Assembly: GCA_017428485.1 (NCBI GenBank)
Contig: JAFRQT010000044.1
Coordinates: 44,374-108,373, forward strand
Source of the DNA: Bacilli bacterium
GTDB taxonomy: Bacteria > Bacillota_I > Bacilli_A > RF39 > UBA660
Reading direction: 5' to 3'
DNA length: 64,000 nt
The notes under the pieces were generated by a model. That model saw nothing but the letters and a program-made list of their open reading frames with translations, ran no database searches and was not told where the DNA came from. The position numbers and the translations under genes are program-made. Shown in pieces: positions 9,651 to 18,348 of the stretch; positions within the stretch are counted from its first letter, which is position 1, and the number at the start of each line of letters is the position of its first letter.

Positions 9651-10115
9651 ATGAAATTTGAGATAAATAGAATTAAAAAAGAAGATTTCTTAAAATTAAA
9701 AGAAGAAAATATTATGTTTATAACTAATCCTGGAAGAATGGGTGATGAAGATGGATCAACATTCATTGTGAAACAAGATAATGAATTTATTATTTATAGA
9801 ATAAGTGGATGGTTATATGGAAATGAAGATGATGGTATCTCTTTAGACGATGCTTTAAAACAATTTCCTAAATGGCATGATGCATGGGATAATAGCAATA
9901 ATGAAGAATATAAAGGAAAATATAAATATCTATATATGGGTTTTGGTAATGGTCTGTCGGTTGATAATTCAATATTTAATGAATTTAAACCTTATTTAGA
10001 TAAAAAAGCCTTAAAATATTTGGAAGGAAAAGATGATAAAGAAAGTTTAAAATATTCAGCTATATTTAATACTTGGAAAGAGGCTTTAATTGATATGATA
10101 AATAATAGAAAATAG
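9651..10115 (+). CDS. Hypothetical protein downstream of the phosphodiesterase
   Basis: 154 residues, soluble, starts behind TGGAGAC 22 nt after the phosphodiesterase gene, so probably cotranscribed. Aromatic-rich segments such as ISGWLYGNED and FPKWHDAWDN and an MGFGNGL loop are the visible features. I recognise no family. The compact acidic sequence with Trp-rich loops is similar in style to small immunity or SMI1-like proteins, but that is only an impression. Confidence 0.65.
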   Translation: MKFEINRIKKEDFLKLKEENIMFITNPGRMGDEDGSTFIVKQDNEFIIYRISGWLYGNEDDGISLDDALKQFPKWHDAWDNSNNEEYKGKYKYLYMGFGNGLSVDNSIFNEFKPYLDKKALKYLEGKDDKESLKYSAIFNTWKEALIDMINNRK

Positions 10116-10175
10116 GGTTGTTTATTTTTTAGATGGCATAATTTGGGCAAAAAAATATTCTTTATATAAGTTATA

Positions 10176-10217
10176 AAAAAAAAGCAAATAAATTGTTAAT
10201 TTTTATTTGTTTTTTTA
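10176..10217 (+). terminator. Terminator ending the glycan cassette
   Basis: CAAATAAA (10185-10192) pairs with TTTATTTG (10202-10209), flanked by an A-run and a long T-run. Its tail overlaps the -35 box of the next promoter. Confidence 0.65.
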
Positions 10218-10235
10218 TTAAAAAATTGTTATAAT
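10207..10235 (+). promoter_or_regulatory. Promoter of the giant surface protein gene
   Basis: TTGTTT (10207-10212), 17-nt spacer, TATAAT (10230-10235), 25 nt before the ATG, which also has a GAGGA ribosome binding site. Confidence 0.6.
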
Positions 10236-10260
10236 TTATATTAGAAAATGAGGATAGTAA

Positions 10261-13200
10261 ATGAAGAAGGTTTTTTTGAGAAAAATTTTGTTAGTTATAT
10301 TTGGAATTAGTTTTATACTATCTTCTTTTAATGTTGGGAAAATACTAGCGGCAGAACCTACATTTGAATTGTCTAATGCTGTAATAGAAAGTAAATCTGA
10401 TGGAGTAGATGCTAGTATAGAAAGTTTCAGTAATAATAAATTAATAACTGATACTACTTTCCATAAAGTGGATGATTATGTTAAGTATAAATTAACTATT
10501 AAAAATACATCTAAAACAAAATATAAATTAGTGTTATTAGATGATAGTAATACTAATGATAATGTTACTTATGAATATAATTATGACAAAGATGAGTATA
10601 TATTAGAAAATGACACTATGGATGTATTATTGATAGTGACATATAAAAAAGGTATTACTCAAATAAATCAAAGGACACAAGATCAAGAAGTTAAAATATT
10701 GTTTTATTTAGAAGATGAAGAAGGAAATACTTATGAAGAAACAATAACAAATAATCCTAAAACTAATGATAATATTTTAATTTATATTATTACTGCAATA
10801 ACATCTTTAATATTAATTGTACTAATAGCATTTAGAAAAAAATTATCTAAATTATTTGCTTTCTTATTGTTAATAGTACCTATAGCTATTAATGCATTAT
10901 CGCCAAGTTTAATAATTGTATTAAGAAATAATACTAATTTACTTGATAAAATGGTTGTTTATAGTGATGTAGATGGGGAAAGCCAAGCAGTATTAGTTGA
11001 TTATAATACAGCATATGAAAGACCAAAAGATCCTGAAAAAACTGGTTATGTATTTGATAATTGGTATATTGGGGATCAAGTTTATAATTTTGATGAACCA
11101 CTAACTGATGATATTAATTTAACTGCTAAATTTAATATTATTAATTACAATATAAATTATGAATTAGATGATGGTATTGTAAGCGATAATCCAAGTACAT
11201 ACAATGTAGAAACAGAAACATTTACATTAAATAATCCAACTAAAGAAGGATATGTATTCTTAGGATGGAGTGAAAATGATAGTAGTGATTTAAGTACTAA
11301 AGTCACTATTAATAAAGGTAGTACAGGAGATAAAACTTTTAAAGCTCATTTTGAAGCCGGTGATGCAACTCCATATACAGTAAAGCATAAATATAAAAAG
11401 CTAGATGGAACATATGATGAAGAGGTGGAAAATTTAGTTGGAGTAACTGATAGTGAAATAACAGTTGCTATAAAACATAAGTATGGTTTTGTAGATCCAA
11501 CTTTAAAATCTTTAAAAATTACATCAGATGGGCAATCATATATAGAATATGAATATGAAAGAGAAGAGTATGAATTAACTCTTGAGAATAGTGAAAATAT
11601 TGATAGTACATTTACTTCTGGTAAATATTTATATGAAACTGAGATATCTTTGATGGCTAAAACATTAGACAATTATAATTTTGTAAAATGGTCAAATAAT
11701 GAAACGTCAAAAAATATCAAATTTAATATAACAGAGGATACAACTATAGGCCCAATTTATCAAGTAAAGCAATATACTGTTTCATTTGATGGACAAGGTG
11801 GAAGTACTCCAGAAGACATAATAAAAGATTATAATTCATCTATTGGAACATTACCAACAAGTGAAAAAGAAAACTATATATTTGATGGATGGTATACTGA
11901 GGCAACTGGTGGAACTAAGATAAATAGTGATACCAAGGTATTAGGAGACGTAACATATTATGCTCATTGGTTAAAGTCAATTGCACTTGCTACAGTTACT
12001 CCAACAAATATTATTATTAATAGAGGTCAATCATCAAAAATAAATGTTTCTAATGTGGATGAAGAATACACATTTAAATCAAATAATATTGGAGTTGTAA
12101 CTGTTGATGAAAGTGGAATGGTTTCATCAGTAGGTAAAGGAACAACAACAATTACTGTTAAAGGAACAACATCAGGAAAAACTAGAACAGTTAATGTAAC
12201 TGTAAATGCATTAAAATTTATGGTTCACTTTAATTCACTAGGAGGAACTAGTGTTGAAGACATTGAAAAAGAAGAAAATACAACTTTAGGAAATCTACCA
12301 ACAACAGAAAAAGAAAACTATATATTTGATGGATGGTATACTGAAGAAACTGGCGGAACAAAGATAAATAGTGATACTGAAGTGGTGGAGGAAGTAACAT
12401 ATTATGCACATTGGTTAAAATCAATGGCACTAGCTACAGTTACTCCTGAAAGTATTACCTTAGAGAAACCTCAAACAACTACAATTGCTGTAACAAATGT
12501 GGATGAGGAATATACATTTAAATCAAATAATACTGGAGTAGCAACTGTTGATGAAAACGGATTGGTTTCATCTGTAGGTAAAGGAACAACAACAATAACT
12601 ATTACGGGAACAACATCAGGAAAAATTAAAACAGTTAATGTAACTGTAAATGCACTAAAGTGTGCAGTTAGTTTCGATTCACAAGGTGGAACAAGCGTAG
12701 ATAGTATAGAAAAAGAGGAAAATGAAACTATAGGAACTTTACCAACAAGTGAAAAAGAAAATTATATATTTGATGGATGGTATACAAGTGCTGAAGGTGG
12801 TACAAAAATCACAGAAAATACTATGGTAACTGGTTCAGTGACATATTATGCACATTGGTTAAGATCAGTTGCTCTTGCAACAGTTACTCCTGAAAGTATT
12901 ACTTTAACAAGAGGAGAAACCGCTACAATAAGCGTAACAGATGTAGATGAAGAATATACAATAACATCAAATAAAGTAGGAATAGCAACTGTTGAAAATA
13001 ATGTAGTAACAGCAGTAGCAAAAGGATCAGCAACTCTTACAGTTAGAGGTAATGTATCAAATAAAACTAAGACAGTTGCTGTAACAGTAAATCCAATAAT
13101 ATATACAATCAGTTTTGATTCACAAGGTGGAACTGAAGTTGAAGATATAGAAAGAGAAGAAAATACTGCAATTGGAACATTACCAACAACAGAAAAAGAA

Positions 13201-16200
13201 AATTATATATTTGATGGATGGTATACAGCTCTAACTGGTGGAAAAAGAATTTATAGTCAAACAGGTGTAACTGAAGCAACTACATATTATGCACATTGGT
13301 TAAAATCAATTGCACTTGCGGATATAACTCCAACAAGTATTAGTATTAATAATGGTCAATCAGCAAAAATAAATGTTTCTAATGTTGATGAATCATATAC
13401 ATTTACATCTAATGATGAAGATGTTGCAACTGTTGATGAAAATGGAATTGTTTCATCAGTAGGAATGGGAACAACAACAATTACAATAAGAGGTACTGTT
13501 TCAAATAAAATTAGAGAAGTTAATGTTACCGTAAATGCTCAAAAGTTTGTCATTAGCTTTGATTCACAAGGTGGAACTGAAGTTGAAGATATAGAAAGAG
13601 AAGAGAATGCTGCAATTGGAACATTACCAACAAGTGAAAAAGAAAATTATATATTTGATGGATGGTATACAAGTGCTGAAGGTGGTACAAAAATCACAGA
13701 AAATACTATGGTAACTGGTCCAGTGACATATTATGCTCATTGGTTAAGAACAGTTGCTCTTGCAACAGTTACTCCTGAAAGTATTACTTTAACAAAAGGA
13801 GAAACCGCTACAATAAGCGTAACAGATGTAGAAGAAGAATATACAATAACATCAAATAAAATAGGAATAGCAACTGTTGAAAATAATGTAGTAACAGCAG
13901 TAGCAAAAGGATCAGCAACTCTTACAATTAGGGGTACTGTATCAAATAAAACAAAGACGGTTGATGTAACAGTAAATCCAATAATGTATACAATTAGCTT
14001 TAATTCTCATGGTGGAACTGAAGTAGAAGATATACAAAGAGAAGAAAATACTGCAATTGGAACATTACCTACAATTGAAAGAGAAGATTACATATTTGAT
14101 GGATGGTATACAAGTGAAACTGGTGGAACTAAGATAACTAGTTCAACATTAGCTAAAGGAAATGTGACTTATCATGCACAATGGTTAAAATCAGTTGCAC
14201 TTGCAACAGTATCACCACAAAGTATTACTTTAACAAGAGGAGAAACTACTACAATAAGTGTTACTGGTGTAGATGAAGAATACACACTAACTTCAAATAA
14301 TGAAAGAATAGCAATAGTTGAAGATAATGTAGTAACAGCAGTAGCAAAAGGAACAACAACTATTTCTATTAATGGTGCAGTATCAAATAAAACTAAGGCA
14401 GTTAATACAACAATAAATCCAATAATGTATACAATCAGTTTTGACTCACAAGGCGGAACTGAGGTTGAAGATATAGAAGGAGAAGAGAATACTGCAATTG
14501 GAGCATTACCAACAACAGAAAAAGAAAACTATATATTTGCTGGATGGTATACAGCTCCAACTGGTGGAACTAAAATCTATAATCAAACAGACGTAACTGG
14601 AACAACAACATATTATGCGCATTGGTTAAAATCAGTTGCTCTAGCAACTATTACACCAGAGAGTATAAGCTTAATAATAGGGCAAACTACTACAATAAGT
14701 GTAACAGGTGCAGATGAAGAATATACTATAACTTCAAATAATGAAGAAGTAGCAACTGTTGAAAATAATGTAGTAACAGCAGTAGCAAAAGGAACAACAA
14801 CCCTTACGGTTAGAGGTACTGTATCAAATAAAACTAAGACAGTTAATGTAACTATTACAACAGGAGCGCATACAGTAACATTTGACCCTCGTGGCGGAAG
14901 CAGTGTAGAGGATATAGAAGTTGAAGATGATGCTGCAATTGGAACACTACCAACAAGTGAAAAAGAAAATTATGAATTAATTGGATGGTATACAAGTGCA
15001 AATGGTGGAACTAAGATAACTAGTTCAACTAAAATAACAGATGATGTAACATATTATGCACATTGGAATCAAATTGATTTAGATTTAACTAAAGTATTCT
15101 ATATTCCTGGTTCTTGTACATTTAATGGAAGTGCAACTGCTTCTCAAGTAGGAAATATAACAAGTGATTCTCCACAAGGATGTGTAAGTACAATTAATCC
15201 TAGTGGAAATGATATTGATTATACTGATGTAAAATATATTGATTCTCAAATATCATTATTTAGTACTGATAATTTTGAAAAAGATTTTGAATTAGGATTT
15301 ACTCTAAATGAATTCATAAGAGATGATACAGTTAATACACAATCTACAATTGTTAACTCAAAATTAGAAAATTCAACTGAAAAATATCCTGGATTTGTTA
15401 TTAGAAGAAATACAAATAAATTTGAATTAACTGAAAGATTTGGTAATGATACATATGCAGCACAATTTGTATACGCTGCAGGAATGAATATTAGAGTATC
15501 TAGACAAGATGGAGTAATTTTCTATTCAATAGATGGCGGAAAATGGATTAGCTTACAAAGTATAAAGTCTTATGATAAGAGATTTAATTTAACTACATGG
15601 TTTGGGGCTATGTCAAAAGAAACAAATATGGCTTCTACTGGAGAAGGTTCTACTGCAGATAGATATTTCAAAGGAAATATTTCAAATGTTTATATTAAGT
15701 TAGAAACAGGAAGTGCAACAAAGCATACAGTTACATTTGATCCAAAAGGTGGATCAGCAATATTTACTTCTAAACAAGTTAAAGATGGTAATAAGATTTT
15801 CGGACTTCCAACAGCAACAAGAAATAATATGGAATTAGAAGGATGGTATACTGATGAAACATATACAACTAAAGTTACAGAAGATACTATTATCAATGAG
15901 GATGTAACATTTGTTGCTAAATGGAAGGGATTAAATGCTATAGCAAGAGTAGATGATACAGAATTTATTTCTCTTCAAGATGCTATTGATTCTACTCGTG
16001 GTAGTGAAACAAAGAAAGTAATTACCATACTTGAAGATTTAACTATAACTGAAAAATTAACAATACACTCTGATAATAATATAGAATTTGATTTACAAAA
16101 TAATACTCTTACTAGTACAAAAGTATCAATTTTTGAAAATTATGGTATTCTTACTATTAAGAATGGTACATTAATTAATAATGGAGCAAAACCATATTAT

Positions 16201-16821
16201 TCAATAAACAATAAGTCTACTGGAGTAGTTTATATAACTGGTGGTACATTTAGGGCTACTAAAGAAAATGCTATTTCAAATGATGGTAGAATGGAAATAT
16301 CAGGTGGAAATATAATCGGAACAGCAGACGCAGCTCCTATTAATAATAATACTGATGGAATTCTAATAGTAAGTGGTGGTTCTATAGTTGCAACAAGTGA
16401 AAATAAAGGTCAAGCTATTTACAATGATGGTGGAACTGTAACAATAACGGATGGTGCTTACTTAGAAAATAATTCTACAAATAGAGCAGCACTTCATAAT
16501 AATGTAGGAACTGTCAATATATTAGGTGGAACTATCATTGCTAAGAATTATTCAGCAGCATTAAATAGTGATACTATGATTATTGGGGATAATTCTGATC
16601 CTATTAACATTACATCACCTGTATTACAAGGTAAAACTTATGGATTAGAAATTGCTTCAGGTAAAACTGTAACGGTATATGATGGTATATTTAAAGGCAT
16701 TACTAGTGCCATAAATGATTTAAGTAAAGTAACACATAATACTAACGTAGATTTCAATACTACAAATACTGAAACAATAGGTGATAATACATATAATGTT
16801 GCTTACTTAGAAGAACAATAA
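10261..16821 (+). CDS. Giant exported repeat protein (InlB B-repeats, BIG2, LamG-like, beta-helix)
   Basis: 2186 residues. Order: signal peptide (1-31); an Ig-like domain; NPKTN (165-169), a membrane segment and RKK, which resembles a complete sorting signal but with Asn in place of Gly; a second hydrophobic stretch (about 197-219) that looks like another signal peptide; InlB-like modules; seven tandem units of 147-148 residues, each an InlB B-repeat (ends YYAHWL) plus a BIG2 domain (ends VNVTVN); an eighth InlB repeat; a LamG-like region; a ninth InlB repeat; and a right-handed beta-helix to the C-terminus, with no C-terminal anchor. Likely a large adhesin or matrix protein. How it is anchored is unclear; a helical hairpin near the N-terminus is possible. 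Confidence 0.88.
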   Translation: MKKVFLRKILLVIFGISFILSSFNVGKILAAEPTFELSNAVIESKSDGVDASIESFSNNKLITDTTFHKVDDYVKYKLTIKNTSKTKYKLVLLDDSNTNDNVTYEYNYDKDEYILENDTMDVLLIVTYKKGITQINQRTQDQEVKILFYLEDEEGNTYEETITNNPKTNDNILIYIITAITSLILIVLIAFRKKLSKLFAFLLLIVPIAINALSPSLIIVLRNNTNLLDKMVVYSDVDGESQAVLVDYNTAYERPKDPEKTGYVFDNWYIGDQVYNFDEPLTDDINLTAKFNIINYNINYELDDGIVSDNPSTYNVETETFTLNNPTKEGYVFLGWSENDSSDLSTKVTINKGSTGDKTFKAHFEAGDATPYTVKHKYKKLDGTYDEEVENLVGVTDSEITVAIKHKYGFVDPTLKSLKITSDGQSYIEYEYEREEYELTLENSENIDSTFTSGKYLYETEISLMAKTLDNYNFVKWSNNETSKNIKFNITEDTTIGPIYQVKQYTVSFDGQGGSTPEDIIKDYNSSIGTLPTSEKENYIFDGWYTEATGGTKINSDTKVLGDVTYYAHWLKSIALATVTPTNIIINRGQSSKINVSNVDEEYTFKSNNIGVVTVDESGMVSSVGKGTTTITVKGTTSGKTRTVNVTVNALKFMVHFNSLGGTSVEDIEKEENTTLGNLPTTEKENYIFDGWYTEETGGTKINSDTEVVEEVTYYAHWLKSMALATVTPESITLEKPQTTTIAVTNVDEEYTFKSNNTGVATVDENGLVSSVGKGTTTITITGTTSGKIKTVNVTVNALKCAVSFDSQGGTSVDSIEKEENETIGTLPTSEKENYIFDGWYTSAEGGTKITENTMVTGSVTYYAHWLRSVALATVTPESITLTRGETATISVTDVDEEYTITSNKVGIATVENNVVTAVAKGSATLTVRGNVSNKTKTVAVTVNPIIYTISFDSQGGTEVEDIEREENTAIGTLPTTEKENYIFDGWYTALTGGKRIYSQTGVTEATTYYAHWLKSIALADITPTSISINNGQSAKINVSNVDESYTFTSNDEDVATVDENGIVSSVGMGTTTITIRGTVSNKIREVNVTVNAQKFVISFDSQGGTEVEDIEREENAAIGTLPTSEKENYIFDGWYTSAEGGTKITENTMVTGPVTYYAHWLRTVALATVTPESITLTKGETATISVTDVEEEYTITSNKIGIATVENNVVTAVAKGSATLTIRGTVSNKTKTVDVTVNPIMYTISFNSHGGTEVEDIQREENTAIGTLPTIEREDYIFDGWYTSETGGTKITSSTLAKGNVTYHAQWLKSVALATVSPQSITLTRGETTTISVTGVDEEYTLTSNNERIAIVEDNVVTAVAKGTTTISINGAVSNKTKAVNTTINPIMYTISFDSQGGTEVEDIEGEENTAIGALPTTEKENYIFAGWYTAPTGGTKIYNQTDVTGTTTYYAHWLKSVALATITPESISLIIGQTTTISVTGADEEYTITSNNEEVATVENNVVTAVAKGTTTLTVRGTVSNKTKTVNVTITTGAHTVTFDPRGGSSVEDIEVEDDAAIGTLPTSEKENYELIGWYTSANGGTKITSSTKITDDVTYYAHWNQIDLDLTKVFYIPGSCTFNGSATASQVGNITSDSPQGCVSTINPSGNDIDYTDVKYIDSQISLFSTDNFEKDFELGFTLNEFIRDDTVNTQSTIVNSKLENSTEKYPGFVIRRNTNKFELTERFGNDTYAAQFVYAAGMNIRVSRQDGVIFYSIDGGKWISLQSIKSYDKRFNLTTWFGAMSKETNMASTGEGSTADRYFKGNISNVYIKLETGSATKHTVTFDPKGGSAIFTSKQVKDGNKIFGLPTATRNNMELEGWYTDETYTTKVTEDTIINEDVTFVAKWKGLNAIARVDDTEFISLQDAIDSTRGSETKKVITILEDLTITEKLTIHSDNNIEFDLQNNTLTSTKVSIFENYGILTIKNGTLINNGAKPYYSINNKSTGVVYITGGTFRATKENAISNDGRMEISGGNIIGTADAAPINNNTDGILIVSGGSIVATSENKGQAIYNDGGTVTITDGAYLENNSTNRAALHNNVGTVNILGGTIIAKNYSAALNSDTMIIGDNSDPINITSPVLQGKTYGLEIASGKTVTVYDGIFKGITSAINDLSKVTHNTNVDFNTTNTETIGDNTYNVAYLEEQ
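11773..14868 (+). repeat. Seven tandem ~441/444-bp repeats
   Basis: Units start at 11773, 12217, 12661, 13102, 13546, 13987 and 14428. Units 1, 2 and 4 are 444 bp and carry BIG2 type A (SSVGKGTTTI); units 3, 5, 6 and 7 are 441 bp and carry type B (NNVVTAVAKG). Units 3 and 5 are nearly identical in nucleotide sequence over long stretches, which points to recent internal duplication. Confidence 0.9.
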
Positions 16822-16851
16822 AAAAGAGATAAAATAAATTATCTCTTTTTT
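16820..16851. terminator. Terminator after the giant surface gene
   Basis: Near-perfect 10-bp stem (AAAAAGAGAT with ATCTCTTTTT) ending in a T-run. It also lies downstream of the minus-strand lipopeptide gene, so it can act in both directions. Confidence 0.8.
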
Positions 16852-16866
16852 AATTTGAATATTAGT

Positions 16867-16929
16867 CTAGGAACATCCACATAAAGTGATTAATAATGTT
16901 ATCAACAATAATAATTTAGTGCTTTTCAT
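16867..16929 (-). CDS. 20-residue lipoprotein-like signal peptide gene
   Basis: The minus strand encodes MKSTKLLLLITLLITLCGCS and then a stop: Lys-containing start, a long Leu/Ile core and an LCGC lipobox-like end. If cleaved before the last Cys, only a lipid-modified Cys-Ser would remain, plus the free signal peptide. AGGAG (16935-16939) is ideally spaced and TATAAT lies upstream, so this is more than a chance ORF. It recalls very short lipopeptides and pheromone-yielding lipoprotein signal peptides; the role is unknown. Confidence 0.55.
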   Translation of the reverse strand: MKSTKLLLLITLLITLCGCS

Positions 16930-17025
16930 ACTGTCTCCTATTATTTATTATAAGAAATAATGATAGTTGAGAAAATGTTTTTTATTAAGTAATAAAAACA
17001 CCTTATAATTAGTTCCTTAGTTTGA

Positions 17026-17031
17026 TATAAT
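17026..17031 (+). promoter_or_regulatory. -10 box for the transglutaminase-like gene
   Basis: TATAAT at 17026-17031, 16 nt before the ATG, with GGTGATGC as ribosome binding site between them. The -35 region is weak. Confidence 0.45.
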
Positions 17032-17046
17032 CATATTGGTGATGCA

Positions 17047-17613
17047 ATGAAATTTGATAGAATAGATAGTCCACAAGAACTGTTAAAATATATGGATATG
17101 AATATTAAGTATGGTTTTGTTGGCAAAAATGGACGAAAGTATTTCAATCAATTCTCTGAGGAATGGAATGACTGGTATGAACAATGTATAGTGCAGACTG
17201 GAGAGGAAATGCTAAAAAGTGGTATAGGTACTTGTTGGGATCAAGTTGAATTAGAAAGATTATGGTTTGAAAAAAATAATTATGAAATAAAAACAATTTT
17301 TATTTGGTTTGAAGTAAATTATGAAAATAATTATCCAACTCATACCTTTCTATTGTTTAAAAAAAACAACAAATGGTATTGGTTTGAACATGCATTTGAA
17401 AGTTATAAAGGAATACATCAATTTGATAATATACAAGAAGCAATCGATTATGTTATTACAAAACAATTAGAATATGCCGTTAAGAATAATATTGCTAAAT
17501 TAGAAGACAAGAAATTAATTGTAGCTTATGAATATACCAAATTAGAAAAACCAATAGGTGTAGATGAGTATTTTAAACATGTAACAAGTGGCATAAATTT
17601 AAAAAAAGAATAG
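17047..17613 (+). CDS. Transglutaminase-like protein
   Basis: 188 residues. GIGTCWDQVELERLWFE supplies a nucleophilic Cys near residue 62, and YPTHTFLLFKKNNKWYWFEH supplies the His with the usual strand pattern, as in bacterial transglutaminase-like/papain-fold proteins. No signal peptide. GGTGATGCA gives a typical ribosome binding site. The role is unknown; small intracellular members may act as peptidases or acyltransferases. It converges with the membrane-protein gene and shares a terminator. Confidence 0.7.
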   Translation: MKFDRIDSPQELLKYMDMNIKYGFVGKNGRKYFNQFSEEWNDWYEQCIVQTGEEMLKSGIGTCWDQVELERLWFEKNNYEIKTIFIWFEVNYENNYPTHTFLLFKKNNKWYWFEHAFESYKGIHQFDNIQEAIDYVITKQLEYAVKNNIAKLEDKKLIVAYEYTKLEKPIGVDEYFKHVTSGINLKKE

Positions 17614-17630
17614 ATAATCTATTCTTTTTC
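17603..17630. terminator. Bidirectional terminator
   Basis: Eleven-base stem (17603-17613 with 17619-17629) and a 5-nt loop between converging genes; it overlaps both stop codons. Confidence 0.8.
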
Positions 17631-18203
17631 TATTCCTGCTAAAAACAATAACATGGATAATACCATAAAAATATAATATAAACCATTATGATTTAAATAA
17701 CTCAGTTCTAATTTGCTTAACATAATTATTCCACCAATAAATTGAGATGTTATACCGAGTAAAAAATATTTTTTACTTTTTTTGTTACTTTTAATTATTT
17801 TGTATGTGCATATTATTAATGCTAATAAGACATATAGTGTAAATGTTAAGATAAAGTTTAATCCAAAATGTATTTCTACTAACATTAGAATTGATAATAA
17901 TATTGAAAATATAATTAAATGTTTGATTTTATAATTTAAAAATATTATTAAAAATGTATTTATTGTTAAAGTAAAGAATATAGCAAGTATTAACCATAAA
18001 ATTATATTTGCACTAATAGTCATTATAAAGCCATATATTATTGTTCCTAAAAAAGAATCTATTGATACAAATAAATAGAATAGTTTCCATAAAGTATTAT
18101 TTTTAATTTTAAAAAAACCATAAATACTTACTATAAATATAAATACATTTGTTATAGCAGTAGTTAATTCAAATCCACTTGTTAGATGCATATCATTCAC
18201 CAT
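17619..18203 (-). CDS. Polytopic membrane protein of unknown function
   Basis: 194 residues with about seven hydrophobic helices and short basic loops (KIKNN, KSNKKSKK). No family recognised. The start is uncertain: the ATG at 18203 lies exactly 5 nt after a TATAAT, which fits leaderless translation seen elsewhere in this window, while a downstream ATG at 18191 has GGTGA in front of it. Both give essentially the same protein. Confidence 0.7.
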   Translation of the reverse strand: MVNDMHLTSGFELTTAITNVFIFIVSIYGFFKIKNNTLWKLFYLFVSIDSFLGTIIYGFIMTISANIILWLILAIFFTLTINTFLIIFLNYKIKHLIIFSILLSILMLVEIHFGLNFILTFTLYVLLALIICTYKIIKSNKKSKKYFLLGITSQFIGGIIMLSKLELSYLNHNGLYYIFMVLSMLLFLAGIEKE

Positions 18204-18208
18204 GAATA

Positions 18209-18214
18209 ATTATA
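18209..18214 (-). promoter_or_regulatory. -10 box 5 nt before ATG (possible leaderless start)
   Basis: TATAAT read on the minus strand, five bases upstream of the 18203 ATG. Transcription would begin at or just before that codon. Confidence 0.5.
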
Positions 18215-18265
18215 ACATAAAATAATCACTTTGGTTTCAGTCCCTTTATATTGAATAATAATTGT

Positions 18266-18291
18266 AAAAGCATAATAAAAATTATGCTTTT
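18266..18291. terminator. Terminator-like hairpin in a divergent intergenic region
   Basis: Perfect 11-bp stem (18266-18276 with 18281-18291), loop AAAA, T-run on the right. The flanking genes diverge from here, so neither needs it. It may end a short unannotated transcript or insulate the two promoters. Confidence 0.5.
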
Positions 18292-18295
18292 TAAT

Positions 18296-18324
18296 TTGAT
18301 ATAAAAAAATTTGTATGATAAAAT
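18296..18324 (+). promoter_or_regulatory. Promoter for the 541-residue hypothetical
   Basis: TTGATA (18296-18301), 17-nt spacer, TAAAAT (18319-18324), 24 nt before the ATG at 18349; GAGG at 18331. Confidence 0.55.
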
Positions 18325-18348
18325 TAATAAGAGGATATAGGTATAATT

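Noticed and set aside
18231..18260. CRISPR-repeat-like GGTTTCAGTCCC sequence
   Set aside because: Only a single copy, no spacers, no cas genes.
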